Below are positions 9,059-16,688 of a DNA stretch of 64,000 nucleotides, one piece after another. Every line of letters begins with the position of its first letter. The stretch's first letter is position 1. Below the pieces are notes generated by a model, which saw only the letters and a program-made list of their open reading frames with translations, made no database searches and was not told the DNA's origin. A program made the position numbers and the translations under genes. The stretch comes from Prosthecomicrobium pneumaticum. GTDB lineage: Bacteria > Pseudomonadota > Alphaproteobacteria > Rhizobiales > Kaistiaceae. Location: contig NZ_JACHOO010000007.1 in assembly GCF_014199915.1 (NCBI RefSeq), positions 62,001-126,000 of the forward strand. Direction: 5' to 3'.

Positions 9059-9745
9059 ATGAAACGCTCCCGCGTCAACGAGATCATGCGCGCAGCGGAC
9101 GACTTCATCCGCTCCTTCGGGACGGTGTTGCCGCCCTTCGCCTATTGGACGCCGGACGAGTTCAAGGCGCGCAAGGAGACCGCGCGCGGCGTCATCGACG
9201 CCCGGCTCGGCTGGGACATCACCGATTACGGCGCCGGCGATTTCGACCGGCTCGGCCTGTTCCTGTTCACCGCGCGCAACGGCAACCAGGCCGATCTCGC
9301 CCGCGGCAAGGGCATGCTCTACGCGGAAAAGATCATGATCTCGCGGCAGGATCAGATCTCGCCGATGCACCGGCACAACATCAAGGCCGAGGACATCATC
9401 AACCGCGGCGGCGGCACGCTCGTCATCGAGCTGTTCATGCCCGACGCCGAGGGCGGCATCGACGAGAAGGCCGAGGTCACCGTGCCGACCGACGGCGTGA
9501 TCCGCAAACTGCCGGCGGGCGGCAAGCTCGAGCTCGCGCCTGGCGAGAGCGTCACGCTGCTGCCCGGCGTCTGGCACGCCTTCTGGGGCGAAGGCGCGGA
9601 CGTGCTGATCGGCGAGGTTTCGACCGTCAATGACGACCTGACCGACAACATCTTCCGCGAGCCGATCGGCCGCTTTGCCGCCATCGAGGAGGACGAGGCG
9701 CCGCTGCACCTCCTCGTCGCCGACTACGACGCCTGGCTGAAGTAA
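9059..9745 (+). CDS. D-lyxose ketol-isomerase (cupin-fold)
   Basis: A cytoplasmic sugar isomerase of 228 residues, the usual length for D-lyxose/D-mannose isomerases (PF07385). It interconverts D-lyxose and D-xylulose, often also D-mannose and D-fructose. The N-terminal MKRSRVNEIMRAADDF and the stretch ending in LGWDITDYGAGDF are characteristic. Manganese ligands are visible in MHRHNIKAED (two His and a Glu) and in GVWHAFW (third His). The ATG at 9059 is preferred because it follows GAGAGG at good distance; an upstream in-frame start at 8999 lacks one. No xylulokinase or lyxose transporter is adjacent, so its pathway partner is not in the window unless the sugar ABC system at 13.1 kb serves it. 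Confidence 0.85.
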   Translation: MKRSRVNEIMRAADDFIRSFGTVLPPFAYWTPDEFKARKETARGVIDARLGWDITDYGAGDFDRLGLFLFTARNGNQADLARGKGMLYAEKIMISRQDQISPMHRHNIKAEDIINRGGGTLVIELFMPDAEGGIDEKAEVTVPTDGVIRKLPAGGKLELAPGESVTLLPGVWHAFWGEGADVLIGEVSTVNDDLTDNIFREPIGRFAAIEEDEAPLHLLVADYDAWLK

Positions 9746-9763
9746 CGGCTCGGCCTTAGCGAA

Positions 9764-9793
9764 GGGTGCCGGCGTATCGCGCCGGCGCCACCC
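9764..9793. terminator. candidate bidirectional hairpin between convergent genes
   Basis: An inverted repeat GGGTGCCGGCG with partner CGCCGG plus CACCC (three-base bulge) lies in the 86-base gap between the D-lyxose isomerase and the acylphosphatase gene, which converge. There is no clear U-run, so its terminator role is only suggested by position. Confidence 0.35.
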
Positions 9794-9831
9794 GCCTGTG
9801 CGGGCGCGGCCCTGCAGGCGACGGCGGCCGC

Positions 9832-10107
9832 TCAGAGCGTCGGCAGGACGCGAAAATCCGTATCGCCCGGCGGCTCCGCCTCCTCGATCACCACCGTGTC
9901 GACGCGGGCGGCGCGCGGTCCCTCGCGGCAGGCGACGAGCATCGCCGCGACGGCCTCTCCGGCGCCGGAGAGAAGCGCCTCGACCGTGCCGTCGCGCCGG
10001 TTGCGCACCCAGCCGGCGAGGTCGCGTGCGCCCGCCTCCTCGACCGCCCAGGCGCGATAGCCGACGCCCTGCACCCGCCCCGAAACGACGACGCGCACGC
10101 TCCTCAC
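9832..10107 (-). CDS. acylphosphatase
   Basis: A small cytoplasmic enzyme of 91 residues that hydrolyses carboxyl-phosphate bonds. The signature VSGRVQGVGYRAWA near residue 8 carries the phosphate-binding loop and essential Arg, and GWVRNRRDGTVEALLSG contains the catalytic Asn. Length fits the family (90-100). The start is a GTG whose bases overlap the TGA of the upstream HAD gene (GTGA), so translation is probably coupled. The product is most likely housekeeping; a link to the neighbouring phosphatase is suggested only by coupling. Confidence 0.92.
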   Translation of the reverse strand: MRSVRVVVSGRVQGVGYRAWAVEEAGARDLAGWVRNRRDGTVEALLSGAGEAVAAMLVACREGPRAARVDTVVIEEAEPPGDTDFRVLPTL

Positions 10108-10775
10108 GCCGCGACCCCGAGCCCGAGCAGGCGGAAGACCGTCGGCGGCAGCTCCGCCACCGCGGCGATCATCACGTCCGGCGGCTCGGCCGCGAACTCC
10201 GCCTCCGAGCCATAGCCCCAGGCGACGCCGATCACCGGCAGGCCGTTCGCGCGCGCGCCGGCGACATCGTGCATGCGGTCGCCGATCATCACCGCGGCGG
10301 CGGGGTCGATCCCCTGCTGCGCCAGCACATGGGCGATCACCTCGGCCTTGTCGACGCGGGTGCCGTCGAACTCCGAGCCGTGCACGGCGTCGAAGAAATC
10401 GATCAGGCCGAAATGGGCGAGGATCGTCTCGACATAGGGCCGCGGCTTCGAGCTCGCCGTTGTGAGCGTCAGGCCGGCCGCCTTGAGCGCGGCGAGCGCC
10501 TCGGGAATGCCGGGGAAGACGAGGTTCTCGTAAAGACCGATCGGCGCGTAGCGTTCGCGATAGAGCCGCAGCGCCTCCTTGGCGAGGAGGGGGTCGCCGT
10601 CGAGCATCGCCTGGAACGCGGCTTCGAGCGGCGGGCCGATCATCGCCCGCAGCGCCGCCTCCTCCGGCCGCGGCCGGCCGAGCGTCTCGAAGGCATAGGC
10701 GATCGAGCCGGTGATGCCGGGATAGGGGTCGGTCAGGGTTCCGTCGAGATCGAGGAGGACGGCGGGACGCGCCAT
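10104..10775 (-). CDS. HAD-superfamily hydrolase, phosphoglycolate phosphatase-like
   Basis: A HAD subfamily IA phosphatase of 223 residues. Motif I LLDLDGTLTD (D9 nucleophile, D11), motif II TTASSKP (Ser near 112), motif III Lys in VDKAEVI near 145, and motif IV VMIGDRMHDVAGA near 165 are all present, with a helical cap domain (about 20-80) between motifs I and II. Phosphoglycolate, pyrophosphate and nucleotide monophosphatases share this layout, so the substrate is uncertain. It lies 16 bases downstream of pccA on the same strand and overlaps the acylphosphatase gene by four bases. Confidence 0.87.
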   Translation of the reverse strand: MARPAVLLDLDGTLTDPYPGITGSIAYAFETLGRPRPEEAALRAMIGPPLEAAFQAMLDGDPLLAKEALRLYRERYAPIGLYENLVFPGIPEALAALKAAGLTLTTASSKPRPYVETILAHFGLIDFFDAVHGSEFDGTRVDKAEVIAHVLAQQGIDPAAAVMIGDRMHDVAGARANGLPVIGVAWGYGSEAEFAAEPPDVMIAAVAELPPTVFRLLGLGVAA

Positions 10776-10791
10776 GCGGCAAGGACTCCGT

Positions 10792-12807
10792 TCAGGCGAA
10801 CTGCATGATCACGGCGTCGACCGCGAGGCTGTCGCCGGGTTTCGCAAGGATCGTTTCGACGACGAGATCGCGCTCCGCCCTGAGCACGTTCTCCATCTTC
10901 ATCGCCTCGACGGTGGCGAGCGGCTCGCCCGCCTTCACCTCCTGGCCGACCGCGACGGCGATCGACACGACGAGGCCGGGCATCGGACAGAGGAGAAGGC
11001 GGGAGGTGTCGGGCGGCGCCTTCTTCGGCATGAGCGCATCGAGCGCGGCGACGGCGGGCGTCATCAGCCGCGCGTGGAGGTCGGCGCCGCGCCAGGAAAG
11101 CCGGAAGCCGGCGACCGCCGGGCGCAGCTGGACGGCGACCGGCTCCCCGTCGATCGTGCCGCTCCACACGGGCTCGCCGGGCGTCCAGCGCGAGGCGACG
11201 GTGACCGGCCGGTCCGCGCCGGGCAGCAGGACATCGATCTCGAGCGGGGTTGCGGCGATGCCGTCGGGTGTCGACAGCGCGATCCGCTCCTCGCCGAGCC
11301 GCACCACCCAGTCGGTCCGCCAGGCGCCCGAGGGCGGCGCGAGCCGGCCCGGCAGCCGGGCCCGCCGCTCTTCCTCGAGAAGGCCAATCGCGAGCGCCAC
11401 CGCGGCGAGCCGGTGCCGCTCCCCGGGCTCGAGCGCGACCGGCGCGAAGCCGTCGGGATATTCCTCGGCGATGAAGCCGGTCGACAGCGCGCCTTCGCGG
11501 AAGCGCGGATGCGCCATCAGGGCGGAGAGGAAGGGGATGTTGTGACGGATGCCGTCGACGACGAAGCCGTCGAGCGCCGCGGCCATCGCATCGATCGCCT
11601 CCTCGCGGGTCGGCGCGTGCGTCGACAGCTTCGCCACCATCGGGTCGTAATAGACGGAGATCTCGGATCCTTCCGTCACACCGGTGTCGTTGCGCACCGT
11701 CACGCCGCCCTCCGCCTCGGCGGCCGGCGGGCGATAACGCGTGAGCCGCCCGGTCGAGGGCAGGAAGTTGCGATAGGGATCCTCGGCATAGATACGGCTC
11801 TCGATCGCCCAGCCGTCGAGGCGCACGTCCTTCTGGCGGATCGCCAGCCGCTCCCCGGCCGCGACGCGGATCATCTGCTCGACGAGATCGATGCCGGTGA
11901 CGAGTTCGGTCACCGGATGCTCGACCTGCAGCCGGGTGTTCATCTCGAGGAAATAGAAGCCGCGGTCGCCGCCGACGACGAACTCGACCGTGCCGGCCGA
12001 ATCATAGCCGACCGCCGCGGCGAGCGCGACCGCCTGCGCCCCCATCGCGGCGCGCATCGCCGGATCGACGAAGGGCGAGGGCGATTCCTCGACCACCTTC
12101 TGATTGCGCCGCTGGATCGAGCATTCCCGCTCGCCGAGATGGATGAGATTGCCGTGCTTGTCGCCGAGCACCTGGATCTCGATGTGGCGCGGATTCTCGA
12201 TGAACTTCTCGAGGAAGACGCGGTCGTCGCCGAAGGACGAGCGCGCCTCCGATTTCGCGAGCCGAAAACCCTCCTCGACCTCGGCGGCCGAGCGGGCGAT
12301 GCGCATGCCCTTGCCGCCGCCCCCCGCCGAGGCCTTTATCATCACAGGATAGCCGATCTCCGCGGCGATCACCGCGGCTTCGGCGGCGCTCTCGATGACG
12401 CCGATATGGCCGGGCACGGTCGACACGCCGGCGGCAGCGGCCTTGCGCTTCGATTCGATCTTGTCGCCCATCGCCTCGATGGCGACAGGGTTCGGCCCGA
12501 TGAACGCGATGCCGGCCTCGGCGAGCGCCTGCGCGAAGGCGGCGCGCTCCGACAGGAAGCCATAGCCCGGGTGGACCGCGTCCGCCCCCGTCTGCCGCGC
12601 CGCCTCGACGAGCCGCTCGATCACCAGATAGGACTGCGCTGCGGGCGCCGGCCCGATCGGCACGGCGAGATCGGCCATCTCGACATGGACCGCATCGCGA
12701 TCGGCGTCGGAATGGACGGCGACCGTCTCGATGCCCATGCGCCGGGCGGTCCTGATGATGCGACAGGCGATTTCGCCGCGATTGGCGATCAGGATCCGCT
12801 CGAACAT
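10792..12807 (-). CDS. pccA: propionyl-CoA (acyl-CoA) carboxylase biotin-carrying alpha subunit
   Basis: A 671-residue biotin carboxylase that carboxylates its own biotin with ATP and bicarbonate and hands the carboxyl group to the beta subunit. The N-terminal biotin carboxylase domain opens with ILIANRGEIACRIIRTAR; the glycine-rich ATP-grasp loop is KASAGGGGKGM near residue 160, and EMNTRLQVEHPVTE near 285 holds metal and catalytic residues. The C-terminal biotinyl domain carries VEAMKMENVL, with the Lys about 35 residues from the end as usual. Length fits PccA or MccA; PccA is preferred because the beta subunit gene at 18398 is a PccB type. It heads a minus-strand unit with the HAD phosphatase and acylphosphatase genes. 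Confidence 0.88.
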   Translation of the reverse strand: MFERILIANRGEIACRIIRTARRMGIETVAVHSDADRDAVHVEMADLAVPIGPAPAAQSYLVIERLVEAARQTGADAVHPGYGFLSERAAFAQALAEAGIAFIGPNPVAIEAMGDKIESKRKAAAAGVSTVPGHIGVIESAAEAAVIAAEIGYPVMIKASAGGGGKGMRIARSAAEVEEGFRLAKSEARSSFGDDRVFLEKFIENPRHIEIQVLGDKHGNLIHLGERECSIQRRNQKVVEESPSPFVDPAMRAAMGAQAVALAAAVGYDSAGTVEFVVGGDRGFYFLEMNTRLQVEHPVTELVTGIDLVEQMIRVAAGERLAIRQKDVRLDGWAIESRIYAEDPYRNFLPSTGRLTRYRPPAAEAEGGVTVRNDTGVTEGSEISVYYDPMVAKLSTHAPTREEAIDAMAAALDGFVVDGIRHNIPFLSALMAHPRFREGALSTGFIAEEYPDGFAPVALEPGERHRLAAVALAIGLLEEERRARLPGRLAPPSGAWRTDWVVRLGEERIALSTPDGIAATPLEIDVLLPGADRPVTVASRWTPGEPVWSGTIDGEPVAVQLRPAVAGFRLSWRGADLHARLMTPAVAALDALMPKKAPPDTSRLLLCPMPGLVVSIAVAVGQEVKAGEPLATVEAMKMENVLRAERDLVVETILAKPGDSLAVDAVIMQFA

Positions 12808-13099
12808 GGGCGTTTCACGTTTCCTCGTCCCTTTCCTCGCTTCTACGCCGCGCCCTCCCCGCCATCAATCCGTCCTCCGGAGGGGTGTCCCCCGCCTCTC
12901 CCGGCCGGACGCCTCGTCGAGCCCCCGGCCTGCGCGAGCTTTACCACCTTGACACGCCCCGGTTCATACGATGATTTGAGAGGAGAGCGCGGCCGGCGCA
13001 ACGACCCGGCCGTGATCCGCGAGACCGGACGCGCCGAAGATGCGCGCCGCATCTCGGTTTGCATCGTCCATCGCGCGCTTTCTCGGGGAGGAGAAGCCG
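12808..13099. promoter_or_regulatory. divergent control region between pccA and the sugar ABC operon
   Basis: About 290 bases without a convincing gene. It must hold promoters in both directions. On the plus strand TTGACA at 12949-12954 is a good -35 box, but the 17-base-spaced -10 (TGATTT, 12972-12977) is poor. A strong GGGGAGGAG ribosome binding site at 13085-13093 precedes the ABC ATPase start. No riboswitch or RNA gene was recognised. Confidence 0.4.
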
Positions 13100-13894
13100 T
13101 TGACTGAGACACCGGACGCGGCGGTCGCACCGGCCGCCGGCTTTCGCGACATCGTGCGTCTCGAGGGCGTCCAGAAATATTTCGGCTCGATCCATGCGCT
13201 GCGCGACATCGATCTTTCGATCGGCCGCAACGAGATCGTCGGCCTGATCGGCGACAACGGCGCCGGAAAATCGACCCTCATCAAGGTGATGACCGGCGTT
13301 CTCGCGCCGACATCGGGCCGCATCTTCATTCGCGATCGCGCCGTCGATCTCGGCGACTACTCGGTCCGCATGGCGCACGACCTCGCGATCGAAACAGTCT
13401 ACCAGGACAAATCTCTCGCCGAGAAGCAGCCGCTCTGGCGCAACTTCTTCGTCGGCCGGCAGATCACCAACCGCTTCGGCTTCATCGACATCAAGCGGCA
13501 GAAGAAGATCGCGGAGGACATCCTCCTCAACTCGATCGGATTCCGCGGCGTCGGCATCACGGTCGACTCGACGGTGGCGCAGCTCTCGGGCGGCGAGCGA
13601 CAGGGCATCGCGATCGGCCGGGCGATGCACTACAATTCCGACCTCATCGTACTCGACGAGCCGACCGTCGCCCTCGCCGTCAAGGAGGTGCGCAAGGTTC
13701 TCGATTTCGTCAGACGGATCAAGGAATCAGGACGCGCCTGCGTCTATATCGAACACAACCTCGCCCATGTGCACGAGGTCGCCGACCGGCTGGTCGTGCT
13801 CGATCGTGGCCGGGTCGTCGCCGAGATCGCGCCGCGCGACATGTCGGTCAGCGCGCTCACCGAGTTCCTGATCGACCTGCAGAAGGCGCATTGA
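13100..13894 (+). CDS. sugar-type ABC transporter ATP-binding protein (single ATPase domain)
   Basis: An ATPase of 264 residues energising a carbohydrate-type importer. Motifs: Walker A GDNGAGKST, signature LSGGERQGIAIGRAM, Walker B LIVLDEPTVAL, H-loop IEHNLAHVHEVADR. It has one nucleotide-binding domain, like FrcA-type proteins, rather than the tandem arrangement of RbsA/XylG. The TTG at 13100 is chosen because a strong GGGGAGGAG lies directly upstream and the resulting N-terminus matches family length. An ATG at 13040 is in frame but has no ribosome binding site. It is the first gene of a three-gene operon, with the permease gene one base after its stop. Confidence 0.88.
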   Translation: MTETPDAAVAPAAGFRDIVRLEGVQKYFGSIHALRDIDLSIGRNEIVGLIGDNGAGKSTLIKVMTGVLAPTSGRIFIRDRAVDLGDYSVRMAHDLAIETVYQDKSLAEKQPLWRNFFVGRQITNRFGFIDIKRQKKIAEDILLNSIGFRGVGITVDSTVAQLSGGERQGIAIGRAMHYNSDLIVLDEPTVALAVKEVRKVLDFVRRIKESGRACVYIEHNLAHVHEVADRLVVLDRGRVVAEIAPRDMSVSALTEFLIDLQKAH

Positions 13895-13895
13895 G

Positions 13896-14942
13896 ATGGG
13901 ACGCGGTACCGCCGGCGGGATCGAGGGTCTGCCGATCATTCTCGTCTTCCTCTGCCTGCTCGGCCTGTTCATGTATACCGCGCCGAGCGTCTTCCTCTCG
14001 CCCTTCATCTACACGACCTTCCTGTCGACCCTGCCGCCGCTCGTTCTGCTGGCCGTCGGCCTCACCTATGTGATCGGCGCGGGCGAGATCGACCTTTCCT
14101 TCCCGGCGATCATCGCCTTTTCCGGCTTCGTCTTCGCCGTGTTGTTCAAGGAATACCAACTCGGCTGGATCGCCGTGATCGCCGCGCTCGCCGCAGGCCT
14201 CCTCGTCGGCTTCGTCAACGGCCTGCTGATCGCCAAGGTCGGCCTCCCCTCCTTCATCGCGACGCTCGGCACGCAGTTCTTCTGGGCCGGCATGGCGACC
14301 GTGCTGTCGGGGGGCAAGTCCTATGCGCTGCGCGGCGCGGAGGATTCGAGCGTCTGGCAGGTGCTGGTCGGCCGCCTCGATTTCGGCGCCGGCGCGCCGC
14401 TCTGGCTCAACCAGATCTCGCTGCAGGCGGTGTGGACGGCGCTCATCGCGGCCTTCCTCTGGCTGGTGCTCAACCGCCACCGCTTCGGCGAGCATGTCCT
14501 CTTCATCGGCGATTCGAACGCCGTCTCGCGCGTCGTCGGCATCGATGTCGACCGCGAGAAGATCAAGCTCTTCACGCTGATGGGCGGCCTCGCCGGCCTC
14601 GCCGCGATCTTTCTGACGCTCGAGAACAAGAATTTCTTCGGCAATCAGGGCCAGGGCTATCTGCTCACCGCGATCGCCTCGGTGCTGATCGGCGGCACCT
14701 CGATCTTCGGCGGCCGGGCAACGGTGATCGGCACCGTGTTCGGCTGTTTCATCATCGGCATGCTGGAAGCCGGGCTCGTCGCCTCGGGCCTCACCGGCGC
14801 CTGGGTGCGCACCGTGCAGGGCCTGATCTTCCTGATCGCCATCATCTTCTATCTGACCGTCGAGGAGCCGCATCGGCGCGCCGCACTGATGGCGCGTTTC
14901 GGCTTCCGAAGGGGGTTCGGCCGGGCGAAGCCCGCCGAGTGA
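13896..14942 (+). CDS. sugar-type ABC transporter permease (BPD_transp_2 family)
   Basis: A membrane permease of 348 residues with about nine hydrophobic segments. The RbsC/FrcC-like signature GEIDLSFPAIIAFSGFVFAV is near residue 62, GLLIAKVGLPSFIATLGTQF near 110, and the cytoplasmic coupling region is SNAVSRVVGIDVDREKIKLF, followed by GGTSIFGGRATVIGTVFG. These are typical of pentose, fructose and inositol importers. Its ATG is one base after the ATPase stop (TGAGATG), so the two are probably translationally coupled. It forms the channel with the ATPase at 13100 and the binding protein at 15008. Confidence 0.9.
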   Translation: MGRGTAGGIEGLPIILVFLCLLGLFMYTAPSVFLSPFIYTTFLSTLPPLVLLAVGLTYVIGAGEIDLSFPAIIAFSGFVFAVLFKEYQLGWIAVIAALAAGLLVGFVNGLLIAKVGLPSFIATLGTQFFWAGMATVLSGGKSYALRGAEDSSVWQVLVGRLDFGAGAPLWLNQISLQAVWTALIAAFLWLVLNRHRFGEHVLFIGDSNAVSRVVGIDVDREKIKLFTLMGGLAGLAAIFLTLENKNFFGNQGQGYLLTAIASVLIGGTSIFGGRATVIGTVFGCFIIGMLEAGLVASGLTGAWVRTVQGLIFLIAIIFYLTVEEPHRRAALMARFGFRRGFGRAKPAE

Positions 14943-15007
14943 GACGCGGCGAGAAGCCGGGAGAACGGCCGCCGCGACCGAAGCATGAACCGAGGGAGGA
15001 ATCGATC

Positions 15008-15997
15008 ATGCGGATGAAGCAGGTGTTGGGAGTGGGTGCCGCCGCCATTGCGCTCGGCCTCGGCGCGGCGCCGGCGCTCGCGCAGGACGCGCCGGGCGCG
15101 GGCCTCGTGATGTATATGCAGATGGGCGGCAATGCCGGCGACGGCGCGACGCTCGCCCGGCAGACCGGCGCGGCGCAGGCCGCGAAGGCGCTCGGCGTCG
15201 ATCTGCGCGAGCAGTTCTCCGCCTGGGCGCCGGAAACCATGATCAACCAGTTCAAGGAGGCGGTCGCCGCCAAGCCCGCCTGTATCGAGATCATGGGCCA
15301 TCCCGGCAGCGCCGCCTTCCATGATCTCGTCAAGGGTGCCGTCGACCAGGGCATCGTCGTCACCGTCGGCAATTCGCCGATGACCGACCTGCAGCAGGAA
15401 TTCGGTGCGCACGGCCTCGGCTATGCCGGTGTCGATCTCTATGCCGGCGGCACGCTGACGGCGGAGGCGATGATCGCCAAGGGGCTCAAGGCGGGCGACG
15501 AGGCGATGGTCTATGGCGTGTTCAGCCAGGCCGAGCGCGGCCAGTCGGAAAAGGGCCTCGCGGACACGCTCGAAAAGGCCGGCCTCAAGGTCGACCGGCT
15601 CGAGATCACGCAGGAGGTCAATTCCGACACGACGCTCGGCGTGCCCGTGCTCGCCGCCTATGTGCAGAGCCATCCGAATCTGAAGGCGATCGGCACCCAG
15701 CACGGCGGCATCACCGGCATCATGGGCGAGGTGCTGAAAAAGGCCGGCAAGCAGCCGGGCGACATCATCGTCGGCGGCATCGATCTCGGCCCGGCGACGA
15801 TCGACGGCCTGAAGTCCGGCTATGTCAGCGCGACGCTCGACCAGCTGCTCTATCTGCAGGGCTTCATGCCGGTCGTGCAGTGCGTGATGACCGCGAAATA
15901 CAAGATGCCCGGCCTCAGCCTCAACACCGGCGCCGGCGTCGTGACCCCGGAGACGATCGACGGTCTCGTCGACCTGATCGACGCGGGGATCCGGTAA
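15008..15997 (+). CDS. sugar-type ABC transporter periplasmic substrate-binding protein
   Basis: A secreted binding protein of 329 residues. A signal peptide covers residues 1-24 (VLGVGAAAIALGLGAAPALA then QDA). The mature part is a Peripla_BP_4 / RbsB-like two-lobed protein: VMYMQMGGNAGDGATLARQT, ACIEIMGHPGSAAFHDLVKG and IIVGGIDLGPATIDGLKSGY are recognisable strand and hinge regions. The start has GAGGGAGGA about 8 bases upstream. It is the third gene of the ATPase-permease-binding-protein operon. The ligand is not readable from sequence. Confidence 0.9.
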   Translation: MRMKQVLGVGAAAIALGLGAAPALAQDAPGAGLVMYMQMGGNAGDGATLARQTGAAQAAKALGVDLREQFSAWAPETMINQFKEAVAAKPACIEIMGHPGSAAFHDLVKGAVDQGIVVTVGNSPMTDLQQEFGAHGLGYAGVDLYAGGTLTAEAMIAKGLKAGDEAMVYGVFSQAERGQSEKGLADTLEKAGLKVDRLEITQEVNSDTTLGVPVLAAYVQSHPNLKAIGTQHGGITGIMGEVLKKAGKQPGDIIVGGIDLGPATIDGLKSGYVSATLDQLLYLQGFMPVVQCVMTAKYKMPGLSLNTGAGVVTPETIDGLVDLIDAGIR

Positions 15998-16018
15998 CAC
16001 ACTCATTGCCGAAATCCG

Positions 16019-16051
16019 ACCTCGACGCTATCATCATGATAGCGTCGAGGT
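16019..16051. repeat. perfect 33-bp palindrome directly upstream of the toxin-antitoxin start
   Basis: Two perfect 16-base arms (left arm ACCTCGACGCTATCAT, 16019-16034) flank a single central C at 16035. The right arm ends 4 bases before the antitoxin ATG at 16056, and its last bases GAGG (16047-16050) are the antitoxin ribosome binding site. Its position is that expected of an operator for a ribbon-helix-helix antitoxin. In RNA reading through from the ABC operon it would fold into a hairpin covering the ribosome binding site. A terminator role for the binding-protein gene (stop at 15997) is also possible, though there is no U-run. Confidence 0.85.
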
Positions 16052-16055
16052 TCAT

Positions 16056-16298
16056 ATGGGACAGATCCTAGTCAGAAACCTGGATGACGCCGTGATCGCG
16101 CGCATGAAGGCGCGGGCGCGGCGCGAGAGCACGTCGCTCGAGCAGAAGATTCGTGACCTCATTATCGCCGATGCGCGGCCTACACGCGCAGAACGCATCG
16201 AAGAAGCACGCGAGATCCGGGAGCGCATCGGACGGGTAAAGGGCAGTTCGGTGGAGTTGATCCGGGAGGATCGTGACAAGGATGAGCCTTATCGTTGA
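16056..16298 (+). CDS. FitA/VapB-like ribbon-helix-helix antitoxin
   Basis: A small protein of 80 residues. The N-terminus MGQILVRNLDDAVIARMKAR followed by ARRESTSLEQKIRDLI is the ribbon-helix-helix DNA-binding fold of FitA-like antitoxins. The C-terminal half is charged and helical (RAERIEEAREIRERIG) and would wrap the toxin. Such proteins neutralise a PIN-domain RNase and repress their own promoter. Its frame overlaps the toxin gene by 17 bases from the ATG at 16282. The palindrome immediately upstream is the likely operator. Confidence 0.85.
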   Translation: MGQILVRNLDDAVIARMKARARRESTSLEQKIRDLIIADARPTRAERIEEAREIRERIGRVKGSSVELIREDRDKDEPYR

Positions 16299-16683
16299 TG
16301 CCTCCGTCGCGATCCGCTGGTATGTGCCGGAAGACGGTTGGCGCGAGGCTGAAGCCATCCTGCATGAACCAGACGAACTGCTCGCGCCCGATCTGATCAT
16401 CGCGGAAATCGGCAGCGCGATCTGGAAGCGTATTCGAAGAGGCGACATACCCTCCGGCTTCGAGGCGGGTTTGCTCGAGCGAGCAGCGAGCGCTTTCGAT
16501 GTGCTGGTGCCTTCTGCGGAGCTCGGCGCGGATGCGTTGAAGCTTGCCCTGAGCGTCGGCCATCCGATCTACGACTGCCTTTATCTCTCGCTCTGCCGGA
16601 GAGAAAACGCCGGCCTCGTCACAGCCGACAAGCGGCTCGCCGCCCTAGCGGCCGAGATCGGGATCATCACGAGGCTCCTCTAG
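16282..16683 (+). CDS. VapC/FitB-like PIN-domain toxin (putative RNase)
   Basis: A PIN-domain protein of 133 residues. The four acidic active-site residues are visible: D6 (IVDASVA), E42 (IIAEIGSAIW), D98 (YDCLYLSL) and D116 (LVTADKRLA). VapC toxins cut tRNA or rRNA and are inhibited by their cognate antitoxin. The ATG at 16282 gives the canonical MSLIVDASVA start and lies about 11 bases after GGGAGGA; a GTG at 16273 is too close to that site. The target RNA is unknown. folP follows after only five bases, so the pair sits inside the ABC-to-folate gene run. Confidence 0.9.
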   Translation: MSLIVDASVAIRWYVPEDGWREAEAILHEPDELLAPDLIIAEIGSAIWKRIRRGDIPSGFEAGLLERAASAFDVLVPSAELGADALKLALSVGHPIYDCLYLSLCRRENAGLVTADKRLAALAAEIGIITRLL

Positions 16684-16688
16684 CCGTC

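Noticed and set aside
12949-12977. TTGACA...TGATTT as a promoter of the ABC operon
   Set aside because: The -35 box is good, but the -10 box matches poorly. It is mentioned within the control region rather than listed as a separate promoter.
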